Assembly (NCBI GenBank): GCA_035529435.1
Contig: DATKWS010000129.1
Coordinates: 1 to 40,882 of the forward strand
DNA length: 40,882 nucleotides
Direction: 5' to 3'
Source of the DNA: DATKWS01 sp035529435
GTDB lineage: Bacteria > Krumholzibacteriota > Krumholzibacteriia > Krumholzibacteriales > Krumholzibacteriaceae
The notes beneath the pieces are model-generated. The model did no database searches. It was not told where the DNA came from and saw nothing but the letters and a program-made list of their open reading frames with translations. Below, one piece after another: positions 8,286 to 16,801 of this stretch (its first letter is position 1; each line of letters starts with the position of its first letter). A program made the position numbers and the translations under genes.

Positions 8286-8849
8286 TCAACGCCTGCCCGA
8301 CAGCGCAACCGCGATCGCTGCCTTGAGCGCCTCGCCCCCGAGGAAGGGCACCAGACCGAGCCCCGCGGCCCGTGCGAAATCCAGGCCGGTCAGAAGCGCC
8401 AGGTACAGCGTGCCCGAGCAGAGAATGATGGCGAGACCGGATACCGTCCCGCACAACACCGCCGCACGCCCTCCCCCCAGCCGGTCGCACAGAACACCCG
8501 ATACCAGCGCCGCGGCGGGGAATGCGATGAGGTAACCGCCCGTGACGCCGAGCAGGGCGGCCGGTCCGAAACCGAATCCGGCGAATACGGGGGCGCCTGC
8601 TGCGCCGATCGCGAGGTACGAGAGCATGGCGTAGAAACCGTCCCGCGGGCCGAGGGCGATGCCGGCCAGGACGACGAAGAGCGTCTGCACGGTCACGGGG
8701 ACCGGTGTGAAGGAAAGCCGGACGGCGAGTTGCGCGCCGGCGGCGGTGAAGAGTATGAACAGCAGGATGCGCGCCGCACGGTACAGCGCGCCCGATGCCG
8801 CAACCGGCGTCACACATGAATCCCGTGCTATGATTCCATGAGCGTTCAC
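8286..8849 (-). CDS. bioY: Biotin transporter BioY (ECF substrate-binding component)
   Basis: A 187-residue integral membrane protein with about six hydrophobic segments. It matches the BioY family: LSFTPVPVTVQTLFVVLAGIALGPRDGFYAMLSYLAIGAAGAPVFAGF, then TGGYLIAFPAAALVSGVLCDR. It captures biotin at the cytoplasmic membrane. No EcfA/EcfT ATPase or transmembrane partner is in the window, so it works either with a shared energy-coupling module encoded elsewhere or alone, as some BioY proteins do. I chose GTG 8849 because AAAGGAG lies 7 bases before it; the TTG at 8876 adds nine charged residues with no ribosome site. No clear BirA operator is visible upstream. No convincing terminator separates it from the cysE promoter. 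Confidence 0.9.
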   Translation of the reverse strand: MNAHGIIARDSCVTPVAASGALYRAARILLFILFTAAGAQLAVRLSFTPVPVTVQTLFVVLAGIALGPRDGFYAMLSYLAIGAAGAPVFAGFGFGPAALLGVTGGYLIAFPAAALVSGVLCDRLGGGRAAVLCGTVSGLAIILCSGTLYLALLTGLDFARAAGLGLVPFLGGEALKAAIAVALSGRR

Positions 8850-9022
8850 GCCCCGTCTCCTTTCATAGAGATCCAATCTCCCGATCTCGATCGGCCGGTC
8901 CTCGCGTACCCGGTGGGGAAATCATACCGAATCGGCGCACCGGGCGCAATAGGAAGATCACACGCAGCGCCGTCCCGCCGCCCGCTGCACATTCGACCGC
9001 CGCCCGAACCGGCCGCCCGGAT

Positions 9023-9631
9023 TTACGTCCCGCCGCCATCTCCCACCTCGATCGTCCCGAGATAGTAATTCACGGTCAATTCTATATGATTCAAGACCTC
9101 CCGGCGTGCCTCCTCGGTCGTGCGCGCGATAGGGTACCGGGACATGACCGGCCCCATCACGTTGAAGAACTCGAAGAGGAGTACCTTGAATACCATGAGG
9201 AAACGGTAGGTCGACTCGAGTTTTTCCACGTACGCGGCTGCATCCGTCCTCTTGAGCTCCCTCAGTTCGGCGAACTCGCCGTCTCCCCCCTCGATGAATG
9301 CCTCGCCGCGCCGCTGCCCGCATCGTCCCCGGACACGTTCTTCCATCTCGTCGAGGAGCGCATTGATGTCCGATGAATTCAAAGGCCTCGACTTCTTCGC
9401 ATCGAACAGCACGTCGAGGGCCGCCTCCCCCTCAATGATGAGATCATGAAGGAACACGATGTTCGTCTCGAGCGCGGTGATGTACCCATCGCCCTGAAAC
9501 CGTTCCCGCTTGCCGGCGAGGATCCGGTCGAGATTCTCGCAAAACTGACGGGGTGAGGGGTAACTACCCGACACGTGCGACGAGTAGGTCGCGAGCAGAT
9601 CGGTTATCGTTGCGTATTTCCTCTTCATCAT
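9023..9631 (-). CDS. Hypothetical protein, helical, cytoplasmic
   Basis: A 202-residue protein I do not recognise. It has no signal peptide or membrane segment, is rich in charged residues, and looks mostly helical. An N-terminal helical stretch (residues about 5-75, with ITALETNIVFLHDLIIEGEAALDVL) is followed by a charged segment (LLDEMEERVRGRC) and a C-terminal helical domain (AYVEKLESTYRFLMVFKVLLFEFFNVMGPVMSRYP). Two adjacent ATG codons could start it (9631 or 9628), and no good ribosome site precedes either. Coding appears real because the frame is open throughout with codon use like its neighbours and a plausible helical product. It points away from the metallopeptidase gene and its promoter, so nothing in the context gives a function. 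Confidence 0.6.
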   Translation of the reverse strand: MMKRKYATITDLLATYSSHVSGSYPSPRQFCENLDRILAGKRERFQGDGYITALETNIVFLHDLIIEGEAALDVLFDAKKSRPLNSSDINALLDEMEERVRGRCGQRRGEAFIEGGDGEFAELRELKRTDAAAYVEKLESTYRFLMVFKVLLFEFFNVMGPVMSRYPIARTTEEARREVLNHIELTVNYYLGTIEVGDGGGT

Positions 9632-9747
9632 ATGTACCGCTCGCTGCGGCCCGATCGCCGGGATGCCCCACTCGAGCAGCTCCGTGCGTGTGTCGGCACA
9701 CCCCGGTGTCGGTTCACCGAACGACCGCAGAAAAACAATTTCAAAAA

Positions 9748-9803
9748 GTATACTACTCCCGGTACCGTTTTGCTATACTGACCCGGCTATGCCGGTAGTA
9801 TAC
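9748..9803 (+). promoter_or_regulatory. Extended -10 promoter flanked by a perfect inverted repeat
   Basis: TGCTATACT (9771-9779) is an extended -10 element with TATACT at 9774-9779; the -35 position has no good match. It sits inside a perfect inverted repeat, GTATACTAC (9748-9756) and GTAGTATAC (9795-9803), whose arms are centred 47 bases apart. A second small palindrome, CCGGC-TAT-GCCGG (9783-9795), covers the predicted start site. The arrangement looks like a two-site operator around a promoter for the downstream peptidase. The elements are visible; repressor binding is inferred. Confidence 0.5.
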
Positions 9804-9887
9804 GAAAACGAACGATCCGGGATCAAGCAAACACCCAACTACAATCATTATAAAATCTTACAAGATAACAGCCGGGAGGCGAACCGT

Positions 9888-12530
9888 ATGAAAAGAGTGT
9901 CGTTTCTGAGTGTGTGCCTTCTCGTACTGGCGGCGATCCTTCAGGGGGGTGCGGCCGCCGGGGAAGGCGTCCCTTCACCACGGGATCACCTCGGCTTCCG
10001 GATCGGCACCGACCGGAAGCTCGCCGATTACACCGAGGTCGTGGCGTACCTCGAAAGACTCGCGGAATCCTCTCCATGGATCGAAATCCGGGACATCGGA
10101 CAGACGACCCTCGGCAAACGATTCGTCATGGCGGTCATCTCGACGCCGGACAATCTGAAAAATCTCGACCGGTACGTTGCGATCTCCAGGCGACTCGCCG
10201 ATCCGAGAACGCTCGCGCCCGGCGAGTCGGAATCGCTGATCGCCGATGGAAAGCTCCTCGTCATGATAACCTGCAATCTCCATTCAACGGAGGTCGCCTC
10301 GGCGCAGATGGCCCTCGAGCTCGCGTACGACGCCGCCGCGGGGCGCAACGAGACGCTCACCGCGGCACTCGAGGAGACGGTTCTGTTTCTGATACCGTCG
10401 CTCAATCCCGACGGGCTCCAGATGGTGGTCGACTGGTACGAGAAATGGGCCGGCACCGAGTACGATGGGTGCCGGATGCCGTGGCTCTATCACCAGTACG
10501 CGGGGCACGACAACAACCGCGACTGGTACATGGGGAACCTCGCCGAGACCCGCGCCGTATTCGATCTGTACTTCCGGACCGTGGTGCCCCACGTCATTCT
10601 CGACATGCATCAGATGTGGAGCACCGGCGCCCGTCTCTTCCTCCCGCAGTTCTACCCGCCGGCCAACGTCAACGTCGATCCGATCGTCTACCGGGAGGTC
10701 GGGCTTCTCGGTTACTTCATGCAGCTCGAGTGCGAGGAGCGGGATCTCAGCGGGGTCATCAGCGACGCCTACTTCACCGGCTACTGGGAAGGATCCTCGA
10801 TGATGACGCCGTGGTGGCACAACCAGGTGGGGCTCCTCAGCGAGGCGGCGAGCGTGAATGTCGCAACGCCCGTCTTTATCGAGGAGGTCGAGTTGCGGGG
10901 CGACACGAAGGGGTTCCCCCGCTACGAGCATCGGATAAATTTCCCCAATCCCTGGCCCGGCGGGTGGTGGCGGCTGCGCGACATCGTCGACTACGAGCTG
11001 GCCATCGCCGAGGGCCTCATGGACTGCTGCGCCGCGCACCGGGAGCGATTTCTCGATAATTTCCATATGATGGGAAAACGGGCCGTGGAACGCGGAAAAT
11101 CCGAACCTCCGTACGGCTTCGTTTTTCCCGCGCCGTACCGGGATTCGGTCCGGGCCGCGCGGCTCGTGGAGGCGCTGATGCTGGGGGGCGTCGAGGTGCA
11201 CCGGGCCACGACCGATTTCATGATCGGAAACCGGCTCTACCGGGCGGGATCCTTCGTGATCCGGTCCGACCAGCCCTACCGGGCCTACATCAAGGATCTC
11301 CTCGAGGTGCAGGACTACCCCGACATCAGGGCCAGCGAGAAGGAACCGTTCATCAGGCCGTACGATGTCACCGGCTGGACGATGTGGATGAATATGGACG
11401 TGCCATGCGAGGAGATCGACGAACCGTTCGATGCCGAACTGGAACCCGTCGAGGAGTATCCCTATCCCGTGTATGATTTTCCCGGCGGCGACATCTGGGG
11501 ATACGCGCTCTCGCCCGCCGCGAACGTCTCGTACAGCGCGGCGAACGTGCTGCTCGAGGAAGGATTGACCGTCTACCGGACCGATGAGGCGTTCGATCCG
11601 GCCGTCGAGGGCTCATCCGATCGCGACATGCACCCCGCCGGAACGCTCGAGGCGGGGCAATTCGTGCTGCCGCTCCAGGAGGGGCTCGAACGGACCGGTC
11701 CCGCCCTCGCCCGCGAGCACCATGCGCGATTCATACCGCTTCGCGAGGAACCGCCGGTTCCCCTGCGGAGGCTCCATGCCGCGAGGACCGCCCTCTTCAA
11801 GCCGTGGCGCGCCAGTACGGACGAGGGATGGACACGCCTCCTGTTCGACACGTACCGCGTGCCGTACCGGAACATCGGCAACAAGGACATCGCCGAGAAC
11901 AAGATCGAGCGATACGACGCCCTCGTGCTCCCCGACGTGAGCCCCTCGATCATAAAGGACGGAGAACCGTCCGGCGAGTGGGCCCGTTTCGACCGTCCGC
12001 TCCCGCCCGAGTACACGGGGGGAATCGGCAAGGACGGCACCGAGCATATAAAGGAATTCGTCGAGAAGGGCGGCACGCTGATCTGTTTCAATTCTTCATG
12101 CGCTTTCGCCATCGAGGCGTTCGGTCTTCCCGTGCAAAACGTGCTCGAGAAGGTGGGCGACGAGGAGTTCTACTGTCCGGGTACGATCCTGAAGGTTTCA
12201 TACAAGCAGGGCCACCCGTTAACGTACGGGATGCCGGCAAACGGATACATCCAGTTCAACCGCGGTCCCGCGTTCCGGACCTCGCTCCCGTACGGCAAGT
12301 TCGAAAGGACGGTTCTTGCGAGTTACACCGATAAGGATCCACGGGGGAGCGGGCTCCTGATCGGCGGCGAGAAACTCTACCGGAACAGCGCCCTCGTGGA
12401 GATGCGGTACGGTACGGGACGGATCGTTCTCTTCGGATTCAGCCCGCAGCACCGCTGCCAGACGCACGGCACCTACCGGCTCGTGTTCAATGCCCTGATC
12501 GAGAGCAACGCCGAGCATGCCCCGCGTTGA
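9888..12530 (+). CDS. Secreted M14-type zinc metallopeptidase, multidomain
   Basis: An 880-residue exported protein with a signal peptide (MKRVSFLSVCLLVLAAILQGGAAA). The M14 zinc carboxypeptidase-like domain fills roughly residues 30-400. The zinc ligands HSTE (H132, E135) and a later DMH (H241) are in family order, with NPDG and GHDNNRDWY between them. It therefore probably cleaves peptides from the C terminus or hydrolyses related amide bonds in the periplasm or outside the cell. The C-terminal half resembles a class-I glutamine-amidotransferase-like Rossmann domain (YDALVLPDVSP, FVEKGGTLICFNSS, KVSYKQGHPLTYGMP), a combination seen in large secreted M14 proteins. The start at 9888 has GGGAGG 8 bases before it and gives the signal peptide; the open frame extends to 9663. 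It is convergent with the lipoprotein gene that ends at 12613. Confidence 0.88.
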   Translation: MKRVSFLSVCLLVLAAILQGGAAAGEGVPSPRDHLGFRIGTDRKLADYTEVVAYLERLAESSPWIEIRDIGQTTLGKRFVMAVISTPDNLKNLDRYVAISRRLADPRTLAPGESESLIADGKLLVMITCNLHSTEVASAQMALELAYDAAAGRNETLTAALEETVLFLIPSLNPDGLQMVVDWYEKWAGTEYDGCRMPWLYHQYAGHDNNRDWYMGNLAETRAVFDLYFRTVVPHVILDMHQMWSTGARLFLPQFYPPANVNVDPIVYREVGLLGYFMQLECEERDLSGVISDAYFTGYWEGSSMMTPWWHNQVGLLSEAASVNVATPVFIEEVELRGDTKGFPRYEHRINFPNPWPGGWWRLRDIVDYELAIAEGLMDCCAAHRERFLDNFHMMGKRAVERGKSEPPYGFVFPAPYRDSVRAARLVEALMLGGVEVHRATTDFMIGNRLYRAGSFVIRSDQPYRAYIKDLLEVQDYPDIRASEKEPFIRPYDVTGWTMWMNMDVPCEEIDEPFDAELEPVEEYPYPVYDFPGGDIWGYALSPAANVSYSAANVLLEEGLTVYRTDEAFDPAVEGSSDRDMHPAGTLEAGQFVLPLQEGLERTGPALAREHHARFIPLREEPPVPLRRLHAARTALFKPWRASTDEGWTRLLFDTYRVPYRNIGNKDIAENKIERYDALVLPDVSPSIIKDGEPSGEWARFDRPLPPEYTGGIGKDGTEHIKEFVEKGGTLICFNSSCAFAIEAFGLPVQNVLEKVGDEEFYCPGTILKVSYKQGHPLTYGMPANGYIQFNRGPAFRTSLPYGKFERTVLASYTDKDPRGSGLLIGGEKLYRNSALVEMRYGTGRIVLFGFSPQHRCQTHGTYRLVFNALIESNAEHAPR

Positions 12531-12612
12531 TACGCGTGGGAAACGGCCACGGCGGCCGGGCCGCCGGGCGTACCGTGCATTGATACCTGAATCCGGGCCG
12601 TTCGGGTGCCGG
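12531..12612. other. Convergent intergenic gap with GC-rich hairpin
   Basis: The short gap between two converging genes contains GGCGGC-CGG-GCCGCC (about 12561-12575) inside wider CACGG...CCGTG arms. No U-tract follows on either strand, so it may slow polymerase or serve Rho, but it is not a canonical intrinsic terminator. Confidence 0.35.
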
Positions 12613-14481
12613 TCATTCCACCGGCGGTTTTTCCAGCACCGTCACCCTGCTCCGTGAAACCCGCGCCGCCGGGGACATGGGCGCGAAATCGGACAGCGCA
12701 CCGCGCACGAGGACTCCACCTTCACCGATGCCGACGAGACCGGACCCCTCCATCGTCATGACGAGCATGGTGACGGGGACGAACGCCGCTTCCCGCAGAA
12801 GATCGATGCCGCCCGCACCACCGTTCGAATCGTCACCGGCCACGGCCGCGAGATCGAGCCGCACGATCAGCCCGCCATCGAGCTGGAGCACGAGATCCAA
12901 TCCCCGGCCGTGGTACGCCACGATGGAAGCCGGCAGGGGAAGACGCGCCCGCTCGATCAATCCCGCATCGGCGTCTATTCCGGTCACGACGAGCGTATCA
13001 CCGGCGCCGCGCGACCCGTGGTGGAGGACCGCCATGGCGCCGCTCTCCGGATCGCATGTCGCAATATCGAGATCGCCGCATTTCGGAAGGGGGTACCGCT
13101 CGATCTCCTGGAGAAGCGTCCCGCCCGCGGTGCCGTATACGCACACACCGCGCATCCCGTCGAAAACGACAAGCCGGTCGCCGCAGAGCGTGACGGCCTT
13201 GACGGCGTGCCCCAGCCTGGCAATGCGCCGTTCCTCGAGTCCCTCCAGCGAAAAGGCCCGGCAGAATTCGTCATCCGTCACGACGAGCACCAGATCGCCG
13301 GAAAGGTAGAGGTTCCTCGTCCTGCGGGGGAGGAGCACGTTCCTCCCGGGACGGGGCGAGCCGTCCGCCGCATCGAAAAGGTAGAGCCGTGATTTGCCCG
13401 TAAAATTGAGTGCGCACGCGACGAGCGATCCGCGCACGGCGGCGCCGGCGATGCGCGCATGCGTACCGGACAGGGGCGCGATCACGCGGAACGACTCGTC
13501 GAACGGGCCGGCGAGCCTGTCCACACGGCCGAAGCCGAACAGCACGTCGTCCGTTCCCGCGTTCCGCTCGTGCAGGGCGAGAACGAATGCGTCGCCCGGC
13601 CGGCCGCCACCCTCTTCCCGTGCCGTCACCCCGGCGCCGCACTGCGCGCCGGAAACATCACACCGGGGAAATACGGCATCATAGACGGGCAGCGAATCCG
13701 TGAACGACAGCGCCCGGTACGATTCGAGAAGAAGCTCGTACCGGCGATGCAGCGTGATCGGCTCCGCGGCGCTGCTGTCGACGCCGGTCCCGAGATACGG
13801 ATTCGCATCGTCCCGGAGGGCGAAGTAGAGATACCCCCGGGCCGTCTCGCCCGGCTCCAGCGTACGGGGCACGAGCAGGCCCGATGGGAGCGATTCGTGG
13901 AATGAATGCTCGAAGAGCGGCCGGTAAAACCGCCCGACCTTCAACTCGCGGTAGAGAAAATAACCGCCCAGCGGAGGCAGAAATGTGCCGGCCACGATCT
14001 TTTTCGACTGCGACCTGCTGTAGGCGATGTGCTTCTCCGTTCCGATCATGCGTTGCAGCACGCCGATCGGATGGAGCGGCAGCACCTCCTCCCCGTCGAT
14101 GAGCAGGGTGAATCCCTTGAACGATTCATCCCGGACGATATCGCTCCAGCAGTTTACGGTGAGGGGAACGACATCGTTGTTTCTGAGCGAGACCTGTACC
14201 GGTACGATGCCGCTGTCGGGCATGTACCATTTGAACAGCTGTTCTATCTCCCCGCGCCCCGGGAGAAACCGCGCACGCATCTCGATGCCCGCACCGGCCG
14301 CCTGTGTATCACCCTCCAGCCCGGGCCAGGGGATCGGTCCCGTGCGCCTGCACCCGAACGATATGACGAGCAGCACCGTCAGAACGATCAGCGCCGGCGC
14401 GCGCAGCCGTGCGTGACGGTGTCCCCGCGCCGTTCCGCCGTTCGAACGGCGTACCGGCGTGCCGATGGATTGCACCCACAT
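12613..14481 (-). CDS. Putative lipoprotein with C-terminal beta-propeller-like region
   Basis: A 622-residue protein I cannot assign to a named family. The N terminus has a basic region, a hydrophobic core (ALIVLTVLLVISFGC) and a lipobox cysteine at C44, so it is probably a membrane-anchored lipoprotein. Residues about 60-290 form a beta-rich domain. Residues about 330-600 show short repeated strands (LYLSGDLVLVVTDDEF, AVTLCGDRLVVFDG, DTLVVTGIDADAG) suggesting a propeller. The ATG at 14481 has a GGGGG stretch about 7 bases before it; the frame continues to 14709, but that part overlaps the end of the next gene and is arginine-rich, non-protein-like sequence. Its upstream neighbour (the activase) ends 131 bases away. 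I infer an envelope role only from its location signals. Confidence 0.72.
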   Translation of the reverse strand: MWVQSIGTPVRRSNGGTARGHRHARLRAPALIVLTVLLVISFGCRRTGPIPWPGLEGDTQAAGAGIEMRARFLPGRGEIEQLFKWYMPDSGIVPVQVSLRNNDVVPLTVNCWSDIVRDESFKGFTLLIDGEEVLPLHPIGVLQRMIGTEKHIAYSRSQSKKIVAGTFLPPLGGYFLYRELKVGRFYRPLFEHSFHESLPSGLLVPRTLEPGETARGYLYFALRDDANPYLGTGVDSSAAEPITLHRRYELLLESYRALSFTDSLPVYDAVFPRCDVSGAQCGAGVTAREEGGGRPGDAFVLALHERNAGTDDVLFGFGRVDRLAGPFDESFRVIAPLSGTHARIAGAAVRGSLVACALNFTGKSRLYLFDAADGSPRPGRNVLLPRRTRNLYLSGDLVLVVTDDEFCRAFSLEGLEERRIARLGHAVKAVTLCGDRLVVFDGMRGVCVYGTAGGTLLQEIERYPLPKCGDLDIATCDPESGAMAVLHHGSRGAGDTLVVTGIDADAGLIERARLPLPASIVAYHGRGLDLVLQLDGGLIVRLDLAAVAGDDSNGGAGGIDLLREAAFVPVTMLVMTMEGSGLVGIGEGGVLVRGALSDFAPMSPAARVSRSRVTVLEKPPVE

Positions 14482-14612
14482 TTCATACCCCCATTCACCG
14501 ATTGATACGGAACAGCATGCATTCTTTCCATGCGTCGATGCCCCGGCGGAGCATCGAAATACCAGCCTTGCACGTGCGGACCGTCGAAATACCGACCGCC
14601 CCCCGTGCGGCT

Positions 14613-15296
14613 TCACGAACCCCCCGCACGCGATCCATCCCGGCCCCTCGAGAGCCCCACCCTGAGGCCTTCGAGGGGGACCGTCCTGCCGAGCGGCGTG
14701 ATGCTGCAATACCGCGTTATGGTACCGACGAAGCAGCTGTTATCGCAGAAACCGCCCGAGAGGTACAGGTGCGACGGGCGCCCCACGAAGTCGAAGACAT
14801 TGCGAACGATTCCGTGTATGAACATCGCAACGCTCTCTGCCGGGGATACTCCCGTCGAGACCTGCTCGAGGACACGCTCCATGCCGAACACGCCGCAGGT
14901 CACCGCGACCCACGACTCAGCCGGCGGCAGTGCGTTGAAATCTATCTCGTAATAACCGCCGAGCAGTTCGACGGTGGCACCGGTCGTTGCGCCGCAGGCC
15001 AGATTCCAGTCGAGCTTCTTTACTTTACGGTTCTCGAACTGCACGTACTTGATGTCCCTGCCGCCGACATCCACGATCGAGAAGTCACTTTCCCCAACGA
15101 GGGAGAGCCCGCCCTCGGCCAGTGCGATCAGCTCGTTACGGTACTCGCGGCACCGGTTGCGCCCGCTGTGCCCGGTCGCAACATCGAAAACAACCCGCGG
15201 GCGTTTCACCAGCTCCTTCGTCTGAACGATCTCGAGCGTTTCCGTATCGATGTCGAGTATCTTCGCCCACGTGGTACCGCAATCAGCTATGATCAT
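14613..15296 (-). CDS. 2-hydroxyacyl-CoA dehydratase activase-like ATPase (BadF/BadG/BcrA/BcrD, ASKHA)
   Basis: A 227-residue ASKHA-fold ATPase of the family that drives ATP-powered single-electron transfer into radical dehydratases and benzoyl-CoA reductases. It has the phosphate-1 motif DCGTTWAK (residues 5-12) and a second phosphate motif, SIVDVGGRDIKYV (73-85). The two cysteines that in known activases bridge a [4Fe-4S] cluster across the homodimer are present: C101 in LACGATTGA and C134 in VTCGVFGMERVLEQVSTGVSPAE. The adenosine motif appears as LYLSGGFCDN. It is slightly shorter than typical activases (about 255-270). The start follows AGGAGCGAC, with an ideal spacing. Its partner gene 92 bases upstream is the likely client; no full dehydratase subunits are in the window. 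Confidence 0.82.
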   Translation of the reverse strand: MIIADCGTTWAKILDIDTETLEIVQTKELVKRPRVVFDVATGHSGRNRCREYRNELIALAEGGLSLVGESDFSIVDVGGRDIKYVQFENRKVKKLDWNLACGATTGATVELLGGYYEIDFNALPPAESWVAVTCGVFGMERVLEQVSTGVSPAESVAMFIHGIVRNVFDFVGRPSHLYLSGGFCDNSCFVGTITRYCSITPLGRTVPLEGLRVGLSRGRDGSRAGGS

Positions 15297-15388
15297 GTCG
15301 CTCCTGTCATCAACCGCCGGCACGCATCCACCGGTTCACCATCATCCCGGCACCCGGGCCGCCGGAGCATCCCGCCGGTACACGCCCG

Positions 15389-16135
15389 TCACGAGAGCCT
15401 GATGAAGGCCTCGATCTTCGCCATTATAGAATCATTCACCTCGCGGTGGCAATCGATAGCGAGCCCGCCGTACTTCGCGGCGAGGTGATGGGCCAGATCC
15501 TGCTTGGCGCAGAAACTCTGCGTGAAGAATACCGTCGGCACCGCCTCATCGACGTGACACTCGAGAGCCATATCGCCGGGACGTCCGGCCTCGACGCAAC
15601 GGATCCAGCCGTAGATATGCGTGGTGGGCGGAAATGCTTCGAGAACCCGAAAGTCGTTTGGAGGAACGCCCCAGAATCCGTGCGTCGGCCCGCACGGCGG
15701 GGGAGGCGCTGCGGCGGGCGCGGGATCCACCACCGTATCCATGATCGCCCGGATGCGGTCCAGCAGCCGGCCGCACCCCGTCGCGTACACGAGCGGACGG
15801 TTCTCGAACTCGGCGGCGGGGAACCGGGACTCGACGACGGCGAATCCCATCTCACGCAGCAGGTAGGCGGCGTGACGGCCATGATCGCACTTGTCCTCGC
15901 CCACCGCTGCGACGACGGCGATGAGCCTCCTGCCGAGATGAACGGCATTGTCGATGATATTCGTGATGATGCGGCAGGTCGTCGCCGGCATGATGCCCGC
16001 ATCGGGCGCCCCGTGATCCAGATCGAGATCGACGAGGGAATGCTCGAGCCCCAACCGGTTCCGCGCCGCCGCGAGAACGGACCGACGGGGAAATCCGAAA
16101 TACCCGATAACGCTCCGTTCTCGATGAAAAGACAT
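15389..16135 (-). CDS. Cysteine-rich partner of the activase, possibly dehydratase-related
   Basis: A 248-residue cytoplasmic protein not clearly assignable. The N-terminal SVIGYFGFPRRSVLAAARNRLG followed by GIMPATTCRIITNIIDN faintly recalls the start of 2-hydroxyacyl-CoA dehydratase (HgdB/DUF2229-like) proteins, in which a GIP-R motif precedes a cysteine-containing P-x-x-x-C segment; this similarity is my judgement by eye. At least eight cysteines are spread along the chain (in TTCRI, EDKCDHG, YATGCGR, PPPPCGP, WIRCVE, LECHVD, SFCAKQ, AIDCHRE), enough to bind a cluster or metal. It is much shorter than dehydratase subunits (about 380-420). ATG 16135 is the probable start, but the ribosome site is weak. 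It stands directly before the activase on the same strand, which suggests a functional pair. Confidence 0.6.
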   Translation of the reverse strand: MSFHRERSVIGYFGFPRRSVLAAARNRLGLEHSLVDLDLDHGAPDAGIMPATTCRIITNIIDNAVHLGRRLIAVVAAVGEDKCDHGRHAAYLLREMGFAVVESRFPAAEFENRPLVYATGCGRLLDRIRAIMDTVVDPAPAAAPPPPCGPTHGFWGVPPNDFRVLEAFPPTTHIYGWIRCVEAGRPGDMALECHVDEAVPTVFFTQSFCAKQDLAHHLAAKYGGLAIDCHREVNDSIMAKIEAFIRLS

Positions 16136-16219
16136 ACCGGCAACTCGGGGGAATAATCGTTCCGTGCAGGACGGGCTGGAGCCGCGCGACGCGCCGATCA
16201 CCGACGCGGAAATTTCACT

Positions 16220-16684
16220 CTACTCCTCGCCCTCCTCGAGACGCTCGATCACATCGAGCACCTCCCGGGGCGACTTCGCATTGATCAGTTTTTTCCTGAA
16301 AGATTCGACCTTGATCATCTTGACGATCTTCGCAATCGCCTGCACATGCGGTCCGGACTCGGTGGACGGCGCGACCATCAGGAAAAAGAGATTGGACGGT
16401 TTCCCGTCCTGCGCCTCGAAGTCGATTCCCTCTTTGGAGATCCCGATGACGATACTGAGCCGATTGACGGCATCGCACTTCGCGTGAGGAATCGCCACGC
16501 CCTTCTCGAGACCCGTGCTACCCTCCCGCTCACGGTCCATGACGGCCTTATAAATGGTGTCAACATCACATCCATCGCACGTCGAGGCCAGGAGATCCAC
16601 GAGCTCTTCGACGACCTCCTCCTTGCGCCCGCCCTCGAGCCCGATCTTCACATGTTCCGGTGTAATGTAATCCACGAGTTTCAT
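16220..16684 (-). CDS. PTS EIIA (PtsN/fructose type) domain protein
   Basis: A 154-residue single-domain EIIA protein. It has the family start MKLVDYITPEHV, the STGLEKGVAIPHAK segment with the phospho-accepting histidine H67, and the FFLMVAPSTESGPHVQAIAKI core. Single-domain proteins of this type act as phosphorylation-state sensors (PtsN-like, regulating potassium or nitrogen metabolism) or belong to fructose-type PTS permeases. No permease, HPr or EI is in the window, which favours the regulatory role. GGGAGG lies 8 bases before the ATG at 16684. A -10-like TATTAT lies about 50 bases upstream (near 16738), without a clear -35, so it may have its own promoter within the ATPase run. It is followed by the activase pair. 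Confidence 0.9.
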   Translation of the reverse strand: MKLVDYITPEHVKIGLEGGRKEEVVEELVDLLASTCDGCDVDTIYKAVMDREREGSTGLEKGVAIPHAKCDAVNRLSIVIGISKEGIDFEAQDGKPSNLFFLMVAPSTESGPHVQAIAKIVKMIKVESFRKKLINAKSPREVLDVIERLEEGEE

Positions 16685-16801
16685 GCGTCTTGCCTCCCGC
16701 AATGCATCAAGCCGATCTCGGGTTTATGCGAAAACATAATAGACACGGTTCAGAAGCGCAAGTCGAGTTCACTCCGCCGCACCGCCCCGGTGCCGCGGCC
16801 A

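Noticed and set aside
9789..9887. Leaderless upstream start for the metallopeptidase at 9789
   Set aside because: An in-frame ATG lies about 3 bases after the predicted start site, but it would put 33 hydrophilic residues before a good signal peptide; ATG 9888 has GGGAGG at ideal spacing.
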